This document shows positions 16,699 to 24,666 of a stretch of DNA of 64,000 nt, piece by piece (the stretch's first letter is position 1; each line of letters begins with the position of its first letter). The position numbers and the translations under genes were made by a program. Origin of the DNA: Aureimonas glaciei. GTDB lineage: Bacteria; Pseudomonadota; Alphaproteobacteria; Rhizobiales; Rhizobiaceae. The notes below the pieces were generated by a model that was not told where the DNA came from, did not search any database, and saw only the letters and a list, made by a program, of their open reading frames with translations. The stretch is taken from assembly GCF_014643375.1 (NCBI RefSeq), contig NZ_BMJJ01000008.1, positions 186,001 to 250,000 on the forward strand, read 5' to 3'.

Positions 16699-17700
16699 AT
16701 GGAGCTCGCCTTTCTGTCTGCCGACTGGCTCGGCACCCCCGCCTGGCTATGGCTGTTCTTTCTCGGCCTGGTCGCCCTGCTGCTGGTCTTCGACCTCGGC
16801 GTCCTCCACCGCGACAATCACGAGATCGGCGTCCGCGAGAGCCTGACGCTCTCCGCGCTCTACATCGGCCTTGGCCTTGCCTTCGGTGGCTGGGTCTGGT
16901 GGCAGCTCGGGTCCGAGGCGGGGATCAACTATCTCACCGGCTTCGTGGTCGAGAAGACGCTGGCGATGGACAATGTCTTCGTCATCGCCATGATCTTCTC
17001 CTTCTTCGCGGTGCCGCGGATGTATCAACACCGCGTGCTGTTCTGGGGCATTCTCGGCGTTATCGTGCTCCGGGCGATCATGATCGGCTTCGGCGCGGCG
17101 CTGGTCGCGAACTTCTCCTGGGTGCTCTACGTCTTCGCCGCCTTCCTGATCCTCACCGGCGTCAAGATGCTGGTGGCCGGCGACAAGGAGCGGCCGCTCG
17201 ACCAGAATCCGCTGGTGCGCCTGATGAAGCGGCGACTGAACGTGACGCCCGAGCATCACGGCGAGCGCTTCTTCGTGCGCCAGCCGCATCCGGTGACGGG
17301 CAAGACCGTCTGGTTCGTGACGCCGCTGTTCATGGCGCTGGTCATGATCGAGGTGGCCGACGTCATCTTCGCCGTGGATTCGGTCCCGGCGATTTTCGCC
17401 ATCACCACCGATCCGTTCATCGTCTACACCTCCAACATCTTCGCCATTCTCGGCCTGCGCGCCCTCTATTTCGCGCTGGCGGCGATGATCCACCGCTTCG
17501 AGTATCTGAAGGTGGCGCTGTCGCTCGTCCTGATCTTCATCGGCTCGAAGATCTTCGCCGCCGACCTTCTGGGGATCGACAAGGTGCCGCCGCTGCTCTC
17601 GCTCGGCGTGACCACAGCGCTCCTGGCCGGCGGCATCGTTTGGAGCCTGTGGAAGACGCGGGCGGGTGCCGGCGCGGTGGTCGCGCCCGGTCGGGACTGA
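16699..17700 (+). CDS. TerC-family integral membrane protein (Alx-like)
   Basis: A 333-residue inner-membrane protein with about eight or nine hydrophobic segments. The family motifs are present: EKTLAMDNVFVIAMIFSFF near residues 85-105 and EVADVIFAVDSVPAIFAITTDPFIVYTSNIFAILGLRALYF near 215-255, with the conserved membrane acidic residues. TerC proteins are linked to tellurite resistance, and Alx and MntP-related members to manganese export and metal loading of exported proteins; the substrate here is not known. The frame is open far upstream, but the protein starts naturally at MELAFLSADWLG. It ends at a bidirectional hairpin facing the YciI gene. Confidence 0.9.
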   Translation: MELAFLSADWLGTPAWLWLFFLGLVALLLVFDLGVLHRDNHEIGVRESLTLSALYIGLGLAFGGWVWWQLGSEAGINYLTGFVVEKTLAMDNVFVIAMIFSFFAVPRMYQHRVLFWGILGVIVLRAIMIGFGAALVANFSWVLYVFAAFLILTGVKMLVAGDKERPLDQNPLVRLMKRRLNVTPEHHGERFFVRQPHPVTGKTVWFVTPLFMALVMIEVADVIFAVDSVPAIFAITTDPFIVYTSNIFAILGLRALYFALAAMIHRFEYLKVALSLVLIFIGSKIFAADLLGIDKVPPLLSLGVTTALLAGGIVWSLWKTRAGAGAVVAPGRD

Positions 17701-17712
17701 CCAACGGCGGCG

Positions 17713-17732
17713 GCCGGACCGAAAGGTCCGGC
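17713..17732 (+). terminator. Hairpin with GAAA tetraloop between convergent genes
   Basis: A perfect 8-bp stem gccggacc/ggtccggc closes a GAAA tetraloop, a very stable GNRA form, 12 nt after the TerC-family stop. Its right arm touches the stop codon of the convergent YciI gene. No U-tract is present on either side. Confidence 0.55.
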
Positions 17733-18100
17733 TAGACCCAGTCCTCCATCTCGTAGAGGGGCCGAATCTCGATCTCGCTCGGACCCGGCATCGGGTTCGG
17801 GCAGCGCTTCACCCAGGCGACGGCCTCATCCAGATCGCGAACGTTCCAGAGCCAGAAGCCCGCGACGAGTTCGCGGACGGCAGGAAAGGGTCCGTCGATG
17901 ACGGTGCGGTCGGGGCCGTCGAAGGCGACGCGCTTGCCATCGGAGGAGGGCCTCAAGCCGTCGCCGGAGACGAGGATGCCGGCCTCCTGCAGTTCGTCGT
18001 TGAAACGGCCCATCGCCGCCATCAATGCCATCGTCTCCGGCGTCCGGGCGATGCCTCTCTCGCTGTCCTCGGTCGCCTTCACCAATACGATCACGCGCAT
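17732..18100 (-). CDS. YciI-related (DGPF domain) protein
   Basis: A 122-residue protein. It begins MRVIVLVKATEDSERG and contains DGPDRTVIDGPFPAVRELVAGFWLWNVRDLDEAVAWVKRCP, with the DGPF motif and the conserved His/Asp region typical of the YCII superfamily. These small ferredoxin-like-fold proteins are of uncertain function and often sit next to ECF sigma factors or VOC proteins. The start at 18100 is chosen because the upstream extension has no domain. It is the last gene of the minus-strand small-protein block, 68 nt after the VOC gene. Confidence 0.85.
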   Translation of the reverse strand: MRVIVLVKATEDSERGIARTPETMALMAAMGRFNDELQEAGILVSGDGLRPSSDGKRVAFDGPDRTVIDGPFPAVRELVAGFWLWNVRDLDEAVAWVKRCPNPMPGPSEIEIRPLYEMEDWV

Positions 18101-18168
18101 CGTCGCTGTCCCTGCTCGTTCAGCCGTCCTGTTTCCAAGGGCGCCCGCCAATCCACCGCGCCGCGGCT

Positions 18169-18648
18169 CTAGCGGGCGCCTGTCCCGCCATAGGCCGCTT
18201 CCAGCGCGGCGACGTCGAGCTTCACCATGGTCATCATCGCCCGCATCACGCGGTCCACCCGCTCCGGATCCGGATCGCGCATCATCTCCGTCAGGCGGAC
18301 AGGGATAATCTGCCAGGCGAGGCCGTAGCGGTCGGTGAGCCAGCCGCATTCCATCGTCGAGCCGCCGGCCGAGAGCGCGTCCCAGAGACGGTCGACCTCG
18401 GCCTGGTCGGCGCAGTCGACGGCGAGCGAAATGGCCGGCGTGAACTGGAAATAGGGGCCGCCGTTCAGCGCCATGTGGGGACGACCGGCGAGGGTGAACT
18501 CGACCATCAGCACGTCGCCCTTCATGCCGCCCGGCCAGTCGAGCGTGCCGCTATGGATCTTGTCGATCTGCGAGTCCGGCAGGAGCGAGACGTAGAAACT
18601 CGCCGCCTCCTCGGCCCGGCCGTCGAACCAGAGGCAGGGGCGGATCAT
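18169..18648 (-). CDS. VOC-family protein (PhnB/3-demethylubiquinone methyltransferase-like)
   Basis: A 159-residue protein. It begins MIRPCLWFDGRAEEAASFYVSLLPDS and contains FTLAGRPHMALNGGPYFQFTPAISLAVDCADQAEVDRLWDALS and CGWLTDRYGLAWQIIP, the standard blocks of PhnB-like vicinal-oxygen-chelate proteins. The catalytic role is unknown; the '3-demethylubiquinone methyltransferase' label often given to this family is not demonstrated. Its start overlaps the stop of the DUF1428 gene by ATGA, so they are translationally coupled. Confidence 0.88.
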   Translation of the reverse strand: MIRPCLWFDGRAEEAASFYVSLLPDSQIDKIHSGTLDWPGGMKGDVLMVEFTLAGRPHMALNGGPYFQFTPAISLAVDCADQAEVDRLWDALSAGGSTMECGWLTDRYGLAWQIIPVRLTEMMRDPDPERVDRVMRAMMTMVKLDVAALEAAYGGTGAR

Positions 18649-19010
18649 GGCGCCTTGCCCATGGCATCAAGGATGACGGCGAAGCCGCCAAAGATCATGC
18701 GCTTGCCGTCGAAGGGCATGGGGCCCATGCCGTCGAAGCGCGGGTCCTTCATCGCCGCGGCCATGCCCGCGTCGCGCGCCGCCTTGGACGGCCATTCGAT
18801 CCAGGAAAAGACGACCACCTCGCCGTCCTCGGCCTTCACCGAGCCCTTGAAGTCGGTGACCTTGCCGTCGGGCACGTCGTCGCCCCAGGCTTCGACATGG
18901 CGTATCGCGCCGTGATCGAGAAAGACCACCGAGGCCTTTTCCGACATCAGCCGGTATTCCTCCTTCTTCGCCGCCGGCACCGGCACGACGAACCCGTCGA
19001 TATAGGACAT
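18645..19010 (-). CDS. DUF1428 family protein (YbaA-like)
   Basis: A 121-residue protein beginning MSYIDGFVVPVPAAKKEEYR, with VEAWGDDVPDGKVTDF and DPRFDGMGPMPFDGKRMIFGGF, the diagnostic blocks of DUF1428. The function is unknown; the fold belongs to the dimeric alpha-beta barrel group. The start at 19010 has a good ribosome site (GGGAGAAAG on the minus strand); the longer frame to 19190 does not. It overlaps the next VOC gene and lies 97 nt downstream of the SRPBCC gene. Confidence 0.9.
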   Translation of the reverse strand: MSYIDGFVVPVPAAKKEEYRLMSEKASVVFLDHGAIRHVEAWGDDVPDGKVTDFKGSVKAEDGEVVVFSWIEWPSKAARDAGMAAAMKDPRFDGMGPMPFDGKRMIFGGFAVILDAMGKAP

Positions 19011-19107
19011 GGTCTTTCTCCCTGGCTGCTGTTCGTTGATCTCTTTTCCGGGCTCGGCGGATCGGGGAATCGGGGATCGACGATGTCCCGATCCGACCTT
19101 TGGCACG

Positions 19108-19578
19108 TCAGGCGAGGGCGACTTCGGCCTCGGCGATTTCCGCGAGCTGGTCGGTGGCGGTGCCCCAGCCCTCTTGGAATCCCATCTCATCGTGGCGCTT
19201 CATCGTCTCGGCGTTCCAGTGCCGGACGGTCGCGGTGTAGCGGGTGCCGCCAGCTTCCGGCGCGAAGGTGACGATCAGCAGGATGAAGGGCTCGTGCGGC
19301 TTCCATCCGACGGTGAAGGCGTCGGTGTAGACGAGCTTTTCGTTCGGCAGGACTTCCAGGAACACACCCTGGTTCGGCAGCGCCGTCCCGTCCGGCGCCT
19401 GCATGTCCATCCGGGCGATCCCGCCGGGCCGGAGATCGAGCTCGACCCCCGGCGTCGTGTAGGGCTTCGGCGCGAACCACTCACCGGTCCGCGTCGTCCA
19501 GACCCGGTAGACCGTCTCGGGTGGGGCGGCGATCAGCCGGCTGGTGGAGAGTTCGAAGAGGTCGAGTTCTGCGCTCAT
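19108..19578 (-). CDS. SRPBCC (AHSA1/START-like) family protein
   Basis: A 156-residue hydrophobic-ligand-binding-fold protein. It contains TSRLIAAPPETVYRVWTTRTGEWFAP, LDLRPGGIARMDMQAPDG and the closing GFQEGWGTATDQLAEIAEA, which match the AHSA1 group (activator of Hsp90 ATPase-like). In bacteria such proteins frequently pair with HTH regulators and VOC proteins. GATGGAGGACCGC precedes ATG 19578, so I prefer this to the ATG at 19617. The ligand is unknown. Confidence 0.88.
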   Translation of the reverse strand: MSAELDLFELSTSRLIAAPPETVYRVWTTRTGEWFAPKPYTTPGVELDLRPGGIARMDMQAPDGTALPNQGVFLEVLPNEKLVYTDAFTVGWKPHEPFILLIVTFAPEAGGTRYTATVRHWNAETMKRHDEMGFQEGWGTATDQLAEIAEAEVALA

Positions 19579-19638
19579 GCGGTCCTCCATCGGTCGCGGT
19601 GGGGCGGGCTCGGTCATGCGGTCTCGTTAGGAAGGCTG

Positions 19639-20070
19639 TCAGGCGGTCGCGTGAGCGCTGGCATCGGCGCAGGCGGCCGCGGGCGCCATCCACACGATCT
19701 CGAAGCCGTGGCCGTCGGGGTCGTCGAAGGAGCGCGAATACATCCAGCCGTGATCCTGCGGCGGGCTCGGATCGGCCCGCCCGCCGGCGTCCCCGGCCCA
19801 GCCGACGGTCGCGTCGACGGCCGTACGGCTGTCCTCGGACAGGCAGATCAGCGCCGCCGAGACCTTTCGTGTGTCGGCGATCGCCTTGGTCGTGAACTGC
19901 CGGTATTTCGCGTGGGTGAGCAGCATCACGTGGATGGTGTCGGAAAACACCATGCAGGCCGCCGTGTCGTCGGAGAACAGGAGGTTCTGCTCGGCACCGA
20001 TGGCGCGGTAGAAGGCCACCGACCGACCGAGGTCGGCGACAGGAAGGTTGATGAAAACGAGCCGCGTCAT
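19639..20070 (-). CDS. VOC-family (glyoxalase/bleomycin-resistance-like) protein
   Basis: A 143-residue protein of the vicinal oxygen chelate fold. It begins MTRLVFINLPVADLGRSVAFYRAIGAEQNLLFSDDTAACMVFSDTIHVMLLTHAKY and closes DHGWMYSRSFDDPDGHGFEIVWMAP. A metal-binding His and Glu are present at the usual places (HVMLL, FEIVW). GGGAGGACAGGC before ATG 20070 fixes the start. It is the first gene of the minus-strand block and is divergent from the HxlR gene with a 60-nt gap, so that regulator probably controls it. Confidence 0.88.
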   Translation of the reverse strand: MTRLVFINLPVADLGRSVAFYRAIGAEQNLLFSDDTAACMVFSDTIHVMLLTHAKYRQFTTKAIADTRKVSAALICLSEDSRTAVDATVGWAGDAGGRADPSPPQDHGWMYSRSFDDPDGHGFEIVWMAPAAACADASAHATA

Positions 20071-20130
20071 GCCTGTCCTCCCGATCATCCGTTTGACGAA
20101 GCATGCCGCGGCAAGTTATTTATTGCAACC

Positions 20131-20826
20131 ATGAAGTCACAAAAAATAACCAAATCTTCGGAGCGGCGGCGTTACGAGGATGCCTGCGCCGCCGCCCATG
20201 CCCTCGATCTCGTCGGCGATCGCTGGGCGCTGCTGGTCATCCGCGAGCTGATGCTCGGGCCGAAGCGCTTCGGCGATCTCAGGACCAGCCTTCCCGGCAT
20301 CAGCGCGAACGTGCTGACACAGCGGCTGGAGGGGCTGGAGGGCGCCGGCGTGCTCGTCCGCCACCGGCTGCCGCCGCCCGGCGCGGTCCAGGTCTACGAA
20401 CTGACGCCCTGGGGCTACGAGAGCGAGCCGATCTTCCAGGCGCTCGGCCGCTGGGCAGCCCGCTCACCGGCGCACGATCCGAGCCTGCCGTTCAGCGCCG
20501 CGTCGCTGATGCTGTCGATGCGCACCATGCTGGATCCGCAGAAGGCCTCGGGGCTCGACCTCACCATCGGCTTTCGCATCGGCGCCGAAAGCTTTGTCGG
20601 TGATCTCGCCGGCGGCCATATCGCCATCGCCCGCGGCCCCGTCGCGCAGGCCGATCTCATCCTCACCGGCGAAGCGCGGGTGATCGCCGGCTGGATCTAT
20701 GGCGGCCAGCCCTTGGCGACGCTGGAGGCGGCTGGAGCGCTGCGGCTGGAGGGGGACCGGGCGCTGGCCGAACGGTTCGCGGCCTTGTTTCCGCTGCCGG
20801 AAAAGGCCGGGCCGACCGCGCTCTGA
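20131..20826 (+). CDS. HxlR-family winged-helix regulator with C-terminal ligand-binding extension
   Basis: A 231-residue regulator. Residues about 14-105 are an HxlR winged helix (CAAAHALDLVGDRWALLVIRELMLGPKRFGDLRTSLPGISANVLTQRL). HxlR proteins are normally near 110 residues; this one has about 120 more. The extension (LTIGFRIGAESFVGDLAGG ... ADLILTGEARVIAGWIYGGQ) resembles an SCP2-like sterol-carrier fold that may sense a small hydrophobic ligand. It faces the VOC/SRPBCC block across 60 nt and is its likely regulator. The 5' region is strikingly AT-rich compared with its surroundings. Confidence 0.88.
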   Translation: MKSQKITKSSERRRYEDACAAAHALDLVGDRWALLVIRELMLGPKRFGDLRTSLPGISANVLTQRLEGLEGAGVLVRHRLPPPGAVQVYELTPWGYESEPIFQALGRWAARSPAHDPSLPFSAASLMLSMRTMLDPQKASGLDLTIGFRIGAESFVGDLAGGHIAIARGPVAQADLILTGEARVIAGWIYGGQPLATLEAAGALRLEGDRALAERFAALFPLPEKAGPTAL

Positions 20827-21169
20827 CGGTGGCTTGCGGACGCCGCTTGCGGAAATGCGATGAGGAAATCGCCGGCACAAGCTTCACATCAGCCATCGCG
20901 CGCAGGATCACTCAGTCGGGAGCGCCATCGACAGCCGACGGGTTCCTCCCGCTCGATCGGCTGGGCCAGGATCGCTTCCGGAGCCTAGCAGAGCGGATCG
21001 CAGCGCGTCCTCCCCGCGCCACCGATCCGGACACGTGCAGCAGAGAAGCCCGGACCCGCGTCCGGGCTTTTTCGTACCGGGCGATCCCGGCCGGCATTTC
21101 ACTCTTGTCTCCCGACTTCCCGGCCGGTACCTCGACATTGACACTTCAGTGACGAGGGCGGGAACAGCC
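20827..21169. other. Intergenic region between the HxlR gene and fhs
   Basis: A 343-base gap with no supportable ORF on either strand. It contains the intrinsic terminator at 21046-21072. A TTGACA at 21138 lies too close to the fhs ATG (21170) to be a normal -35, so the fhs promoter is not identified. Confidence 0.7.
21046..21072 (+). terminator. Intrinsic terminator between the HxlR gene and fhs
   Basis: A perfect 10-bp stem aagcccggac/gtccgggctt with a 4-nt loop is followed directly by a T-run (TTTT with the stem's own final TT). It lies about 220 nt after the HxlR stop, so it ends that transcript or read-through. Confidence 0.85.
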
Positions 21170-22849
21170 ATGACGGACGTCAAGTCGGACATCGAGATCG
21201 CACGCGCCGCCAACAAGCAGCCGATCCGCGAAGTGGCTGCGAAACTCGGGATCGCCGAGGAGCATCTGGTTCCCTACGGTCATGACAAGGCGAAGATCAC
21301 GGCCGAGTTCATCCGCTCGCTCGAGGGGCGGCCCGACGGCAAGCTGATCCTCGTCACCGCGGTCAATCCGACGCCGGCCGGCGAGGGCAAGACGACGACG
21401 ACGGTCGGCCTCGGCGACGGGTTGAACCGCATTGGCAAGCGCGCCGCGGTCTGCATCCGCGAAGCCTCGCTCGGCCCCTGTTTCGGCGTGAAGGGCGGGG
21501 CGGCCGGCGGCGGCTATGCCCAGGTCATCCCGATGGAGGACATGAACCTCCATTTCACCGGCGACTTCCACGCCATCACCTCGGCGCATAACCTTCTCGC
21601 CGCGCTGCTCGACAATCACATCTACTGGGGCAACGAGCAGAAGATCGACACCCGCCGCGTCGTCTGGCGCCGCGTCCTCGACATGAACGACCGCTCGCTG
21701 CGCCAGATCGTCACCTCGCTCGGCGGTGTGCCGAACGGCTATCCGCGCGAATCCGGATTCGACATCACCGTCGCCTCCGAGGTCATGGCCATTCTCTGCC
21801 TCGCCCGGGACCTGAAGGATCTGGAGGAGCGGCTCGGCAGGATCGTCATCGCCACCCGGGTCGACAAGACGCCGGTCTTTGCCCGCGACATCAAGGCCGA
21901 TGGCGCCATGGCGGTGCTGCTGAAGGACGCGATGCAGCCGAACCTGGTGCAGACGCTGGAGAACAATCCCGCCTTCGTCCATGGCGGACCCTTCGCCAAC
22001 ATCGCCCATGGCTGCAACTCGGTCGTGGCGACGACGACGGCGCTGAAGCTGGCCGACTACGTCGTCACCGAGGCCGGCTTCGGCGCCGATCTCGGCGCGG
22101 AGAAATTCTTCGACATCAAGTGCCGCAAGGCCGGGCTGACGCCGGACGCCTGCGTCATCGTCGCGACCGTGCGGTCCATGAAGATGAATGGCGGGGTCGC
22201 CAAGGAGGACCTTGGCCGCGAGGACGTGGCGGCGGTGACGCGTGGCTGCGCCAATCTCGGCCGGCACATCGAGAACATCGGGCAGTTCGGCGTCCCGGTG
22301 CTGGTGGCGATCAACCATTTCGGCACCGACACCGACGCCGAGATCGACGCCGTCAAGGCCTATGCCGCGGCGATGGGCGCCGAGGCGGTGCTGTGCCGGC
22401 ACTGGGCGCAGGGCTCGGCCGGCATCGAGGAACTCGCCCACAAGGTCGCGGCGCTCGCCGACAGCGGCACGGCGAAGTTCGCCCCCCTCTATCCCGACGC
22501 CATGCCGCTCGCCGAAAAGATCGAGACCATCGTCAAGCGCATCTATCGCGGTGCCGCGGTGACGATGGACAAGAGCGTCGTCGATCAACTGGCGCAGTTC
22601 GCAGCCCAGGGCTATGCGGACCTGCCGGTGTGCATGGCCAAGACCCAGTATTCCTTCTCCACCGATCCGAGCCTGCGCGGTGCGCCGGACGGCCACGTCG
22701 TTCATGTCCGGGAGGTCCGACTTTCCGCCGGCGCGGGCTTCGTCGTGGCGATCTGCGGAGAGATCATGACCATGCCGGGCCTTCCCCGCAGCCCCTCGGC
22801 GGAGCGCATCCATCTGAATATGCAGGGATACATCGAGGGCCTGTTCTGA
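21170..22849 (+). CDS. fhs: Formate--tetrahydrofolate ligase
   Basis: A 559-residue cytosolic enzyme that makes 10-formyl-THF from formate, THF and ATP, feeding purine synthesis and C1 assimilation. The P-loop is [20 protein letters not shown] near residues 63-82; other family blocks are [40 protein letters not shown] and the end [24 protein letters not shown]. Length is standard. ATG 21170 follows GGGCGGGAA. No other folate gene is adjacent. The presence of Fhs suggests formate or methoxyl-derived C1 use. Confidence 0.97.
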   Translation: MTDVKSDIEIARAANKQPIREVAAKLGIAEEHLVPYGHDKAKITAEFIRSLEGRPDGKLILVTAVNPTPAGEGKTTTTVGLGDGLNRIGKRAAVCIREASLGPCFGVKGGAAGGGYAQVIPMEDMNLHFTGDFHAITSAHNLLAALLDNHIYWGNEQKIDTRRVVWRRVLDMNDRSLRQIVTSLGGVPNGYPRESGFDITVASEVMAILCLARDLKDLEERLGRIVIATRVDKTPVFARDIKADGAMAVLLKDAMQPNLVQTLENNPAFVHGGPFANIAHGCNSVVATTTALKLADYVVTEAGFGADLGAEKFFDIKCRKAGLTPDACVIVATVRSMKMNGGVAKEDLGREDVAAVTRGCANLGRHIENIGQFGVPVLVAINHFGTDTDAEIDAVKAYAAAMGAEAVLCRHWAQGSAGIEELAHKVAALADSGTAKFAPLYPDAMPLAEKIETIVKRIYRGAAVTMDKSVVDQLAQFAAQGYADLPVCMAKTQYSFSTDPSLRGAPDGHVVHVREVRLSAGAGFVVAICGEIMTMPGLPRSPSAERIHLNMQGYIEGLF

Positions 22850-22899
22850 GCGGCAGAACACGCACCGACCGCCAGTTCATGACTGTCACGAAGTTTTGA

Positions 22900-22915
22900 T
22901 TAATCCATCGTTGAC
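22900..22915 (+). promoter_or_regulatory. CtrA-like box upstream of the first EAL gene
   Basis: TTAA (22900-22903), 7 nt, then TTGAC (22911-22915), one mismatch from the CtrA consensus TTAA-N7-TTAAC. It is 58 nt before the ATG. The same TTAA-N7-TTGAC arrangement lies 57 nt before the second EAL paralog, which strengthens the call. The TTGACA also reads as a -35. Confidence 0.5.
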
Positions 22916-22957
22916 ACAATTCGGGCTTGATGATCGCGACTCGCATCGGGCACGGTA

Positions 22958-24565
22958 ATGGCAAAACTGGTCAGACTCTTCATTTCCGCCCGGCAGCAGA
23001 GGCTGGTCAGCCTGGTCCTCGGCCTGCTGCTGTTCGGCCTCTTCGTCGCCGCAGCCGCCCTGTTCGCCCGCCACGAGGTCGTGCGCCTCCTCGTCGGCGA
23101 GAGCCTGCCGGTGCTGCGTCCGTTCGCCGACCGGGCTGACATTGCCGCTGGAACCTTCGCCGCTCTGAAGTCCGACGTGACCGCTCCGCCGTGCACGCCG
23201 GAGTTCGACCGCCAGCTTCGCCGCGTCGCCTATCAGCCCAACCGGTTCAACGAGTTCGTCTACGCGCCGAACGGAATCGTCGAATGCACCAGCAGCATGG
23301 GGCGGTTCGACCCGCCGGTCGCTCTCGGCCAGCCTGACATGCCGGCACAGGGCCGTGAGCCGGCGATGTGGGTCGACCGGGGCCTGACCTTTGCCGGCCT
23401 GAACGGTCTGGTCGGCACCGTCCTGCACCTGCATCCCTACGCCATCGTTCTGCCGCTCGAGACGGTCCGCATCGATCCGCCGGGCTGGATGGCGATGGAG
23501 GTCGTCTTCGTGGCGCCGTCCGGGCGATGGTGGCACCGCGGCGGCACGCCGGGCGTCTACCAGCGCTATGTCGCTTCGCTGCGCCAGCAGGACGGCGGGC
23601 TGGACACCGCGCTGCGCAACAGCGTCTGCCTGCTGAGCGGCCGGGTCTGCGTGGTGACCGAGGCCCCGCTGGCGGCCCTTCTTAGCCACGGCAAGATCTA
23701 CGTGATCGCGTCCCTGGTCGCCGCCCTGGCGCTGGCGGCGTGGCTGGCCAGGATGGCCCGCGTGATGATCGTCCGCCGCTTCGCGTTCGAGTCGCGCTTC
23801 CGCCGCCACCTGGAGGCCGGTTCCATTGTCTGCGTTTATCAGCCGATCATGCATCTGCATTCCGGCGAGATCGCCGGCTGCGAGGTTCTGGCGCGCTGGC
23901 GCGATGTCGACGACAGCATCGTCTATCCCGACCGTTTCATCCCGTTGGTCGAACAGGCGGGGCTCACCCGCAGCTTCACCCGGATGGTGGCGGAGCGGGC
24001 CCATGCCGAACTGATCGAAGCCCTGCCCGAGGGGCGCAAGCTGATGCTGACCTTCAACATCTTCCCGCGCGATCTCGATGCGGCCTTTCTCTGCAACGTC
24101 TTCGGGATCTTCGCCAGCGCCTCCAGCCGGTTCGAGATCGGGGTCGAGATTGTCGAGAGCAACGTCATCGAGGTCGCCGACGCGCCGCTGCAGATCGAGG
24201 CGCTGCGAGCGGCGGGGATCAGGACCTATATCGACGACTTCGGCACCGGCTACTCGAACATCCAGAATCTGGTGGCGCTGACGGTCGATGGCGTCAAGCT
24301 CGACCGTTCCTTCGCCATGGCCGCGACCGGCAGCGTCATGGCCCGCATGCTCGGCCATGCCATCGACATGGTCCGGGCCTCGGAGCGGACGATCGTGGTG
24401 GAGGGCGTCGAGACGGCCGAAAGACTGCGGCAGCTGCGTGCCGTCATTCCGCCCATCGATCTCGTCCAGGGCTATTTCATCTCGCGCCCGCTGAGTGCCG
24501 AAGATTTTGCCGCCTTCCTGGTCCGCCACGCGGAGGGGTTCCACGAGCTGGAGCTGGTGGCTTGA
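22958..24565 (+). CDS. CSS-motif EAL-domain cyclic-di-GMP phosphodiesterase, paralog 1
   Basis: A 535-residue membrane enzyme predicted to hydrolyse c-di-GMP. One membrane helix lies near residues 16-38 and a second near 248-265, flanking a periplasmic CSS-type sensor domain with four cysteines (PPCTPEF, ECTSS, SVCLLSGRVC). In E. coli the redox state of such cysteines controls activity. The C-terminal EAL domain keeps the catalytic set: EVL (the EAL position), TFNIF, EIVES, IDDFGTG, KLDRSF, EGVET and QGYFISRP. It should therefore be active. No ribosome site is obvious. It is a tandem duplicate of the next gene. Confidence 0.92.
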   Translation: MAKLVRLFISARQQRLVSLVLGLLLFGLFVAAAALFARHEVVRLLVGESLPVLRPFADRADIAAGTFAALKSDVTAPPCTPEFDRQLRRVAYQPNRFNEFVYAPNGIVECTSSMGRFDPPVALGQPDMPAQGREPAMWVDRGLTFAGLNGLVGTVLHLHPYAIVLPLETVRIDPPGWMAMEVVFVAPSGRWWHRGGTPGVYQRYVASLRQQDGGLDTALRNSVCLLSGRVCVVTEAPLAALLSHGKIYVIASLVAALALAAWLARMARVMIVRRFAFESRFRRHLEAGSIVCVYQPIMHLHSGEIAGCEVLARWRDVDDSIVYPDRFIPLVEQAGLTRSFTRMVAERAHAELIEALPEGRKLMLTFNIFPRDLDAAFLCNVFGIFASASSRFEIGVEIVESNVIEVADAPLQIEALRAAGIRTYIDDFGTGYSNIQNLVALTVDGVKLDRSFAMAATGSVMARMLGHAIDMVRASERTIVVEGVETAERLRQLRAVIPPIDLVQGYFISRPLSAEDFAAFLVRHAEGFHELELVA

Positions 24566-24609
24566 GCCTTCCGGCGGGTCTGCCGCAGGAGGAATCCACG
24601 GGGCTCTGC

Positions 24610-24625
24610 TTAAGTCCGTCTTGAC
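24610..24625 (+). promoter_or_regulatory. CtrA-like box upstream of the second EAL gene
   Basis: TTAA (24610-24613), 7 nt, TTGAC (24621-24625), at 57 nt from the ATG. It is positioned as in the first paralog. Downstream of TTGAC both promoters also share CTTGAT and a CTCGC..GGGC block, so the regulatory region was duplicated with the gene or is under the same selection. Confidence 0.5.
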
Positions 24626-24666
24626 GGCATCCTGCTTGATTGGCGGCTCTCGCTCCGGGCTCAGTC

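Noticed and set aside
20093-20121. TTGACG-N17-TTATTT as the HxlR promoter
   Set aside because: The -35 is good but the -10 matches only two of six bases; not listed as a feature although the region probably holds a promoter.
21138-21169. TTGACA as a -35 for fhs
   Set aside because: Only about 27 nt separate it from the ATG, so a -10 at 17-nt spacing would abut the start codon; no TATAAT-like hexamer is present.
21146-22861. 571-residue open frame antisense to fhs
   Set aside because: Shadow of formate-THF ligase, which is full length with its P-loop.
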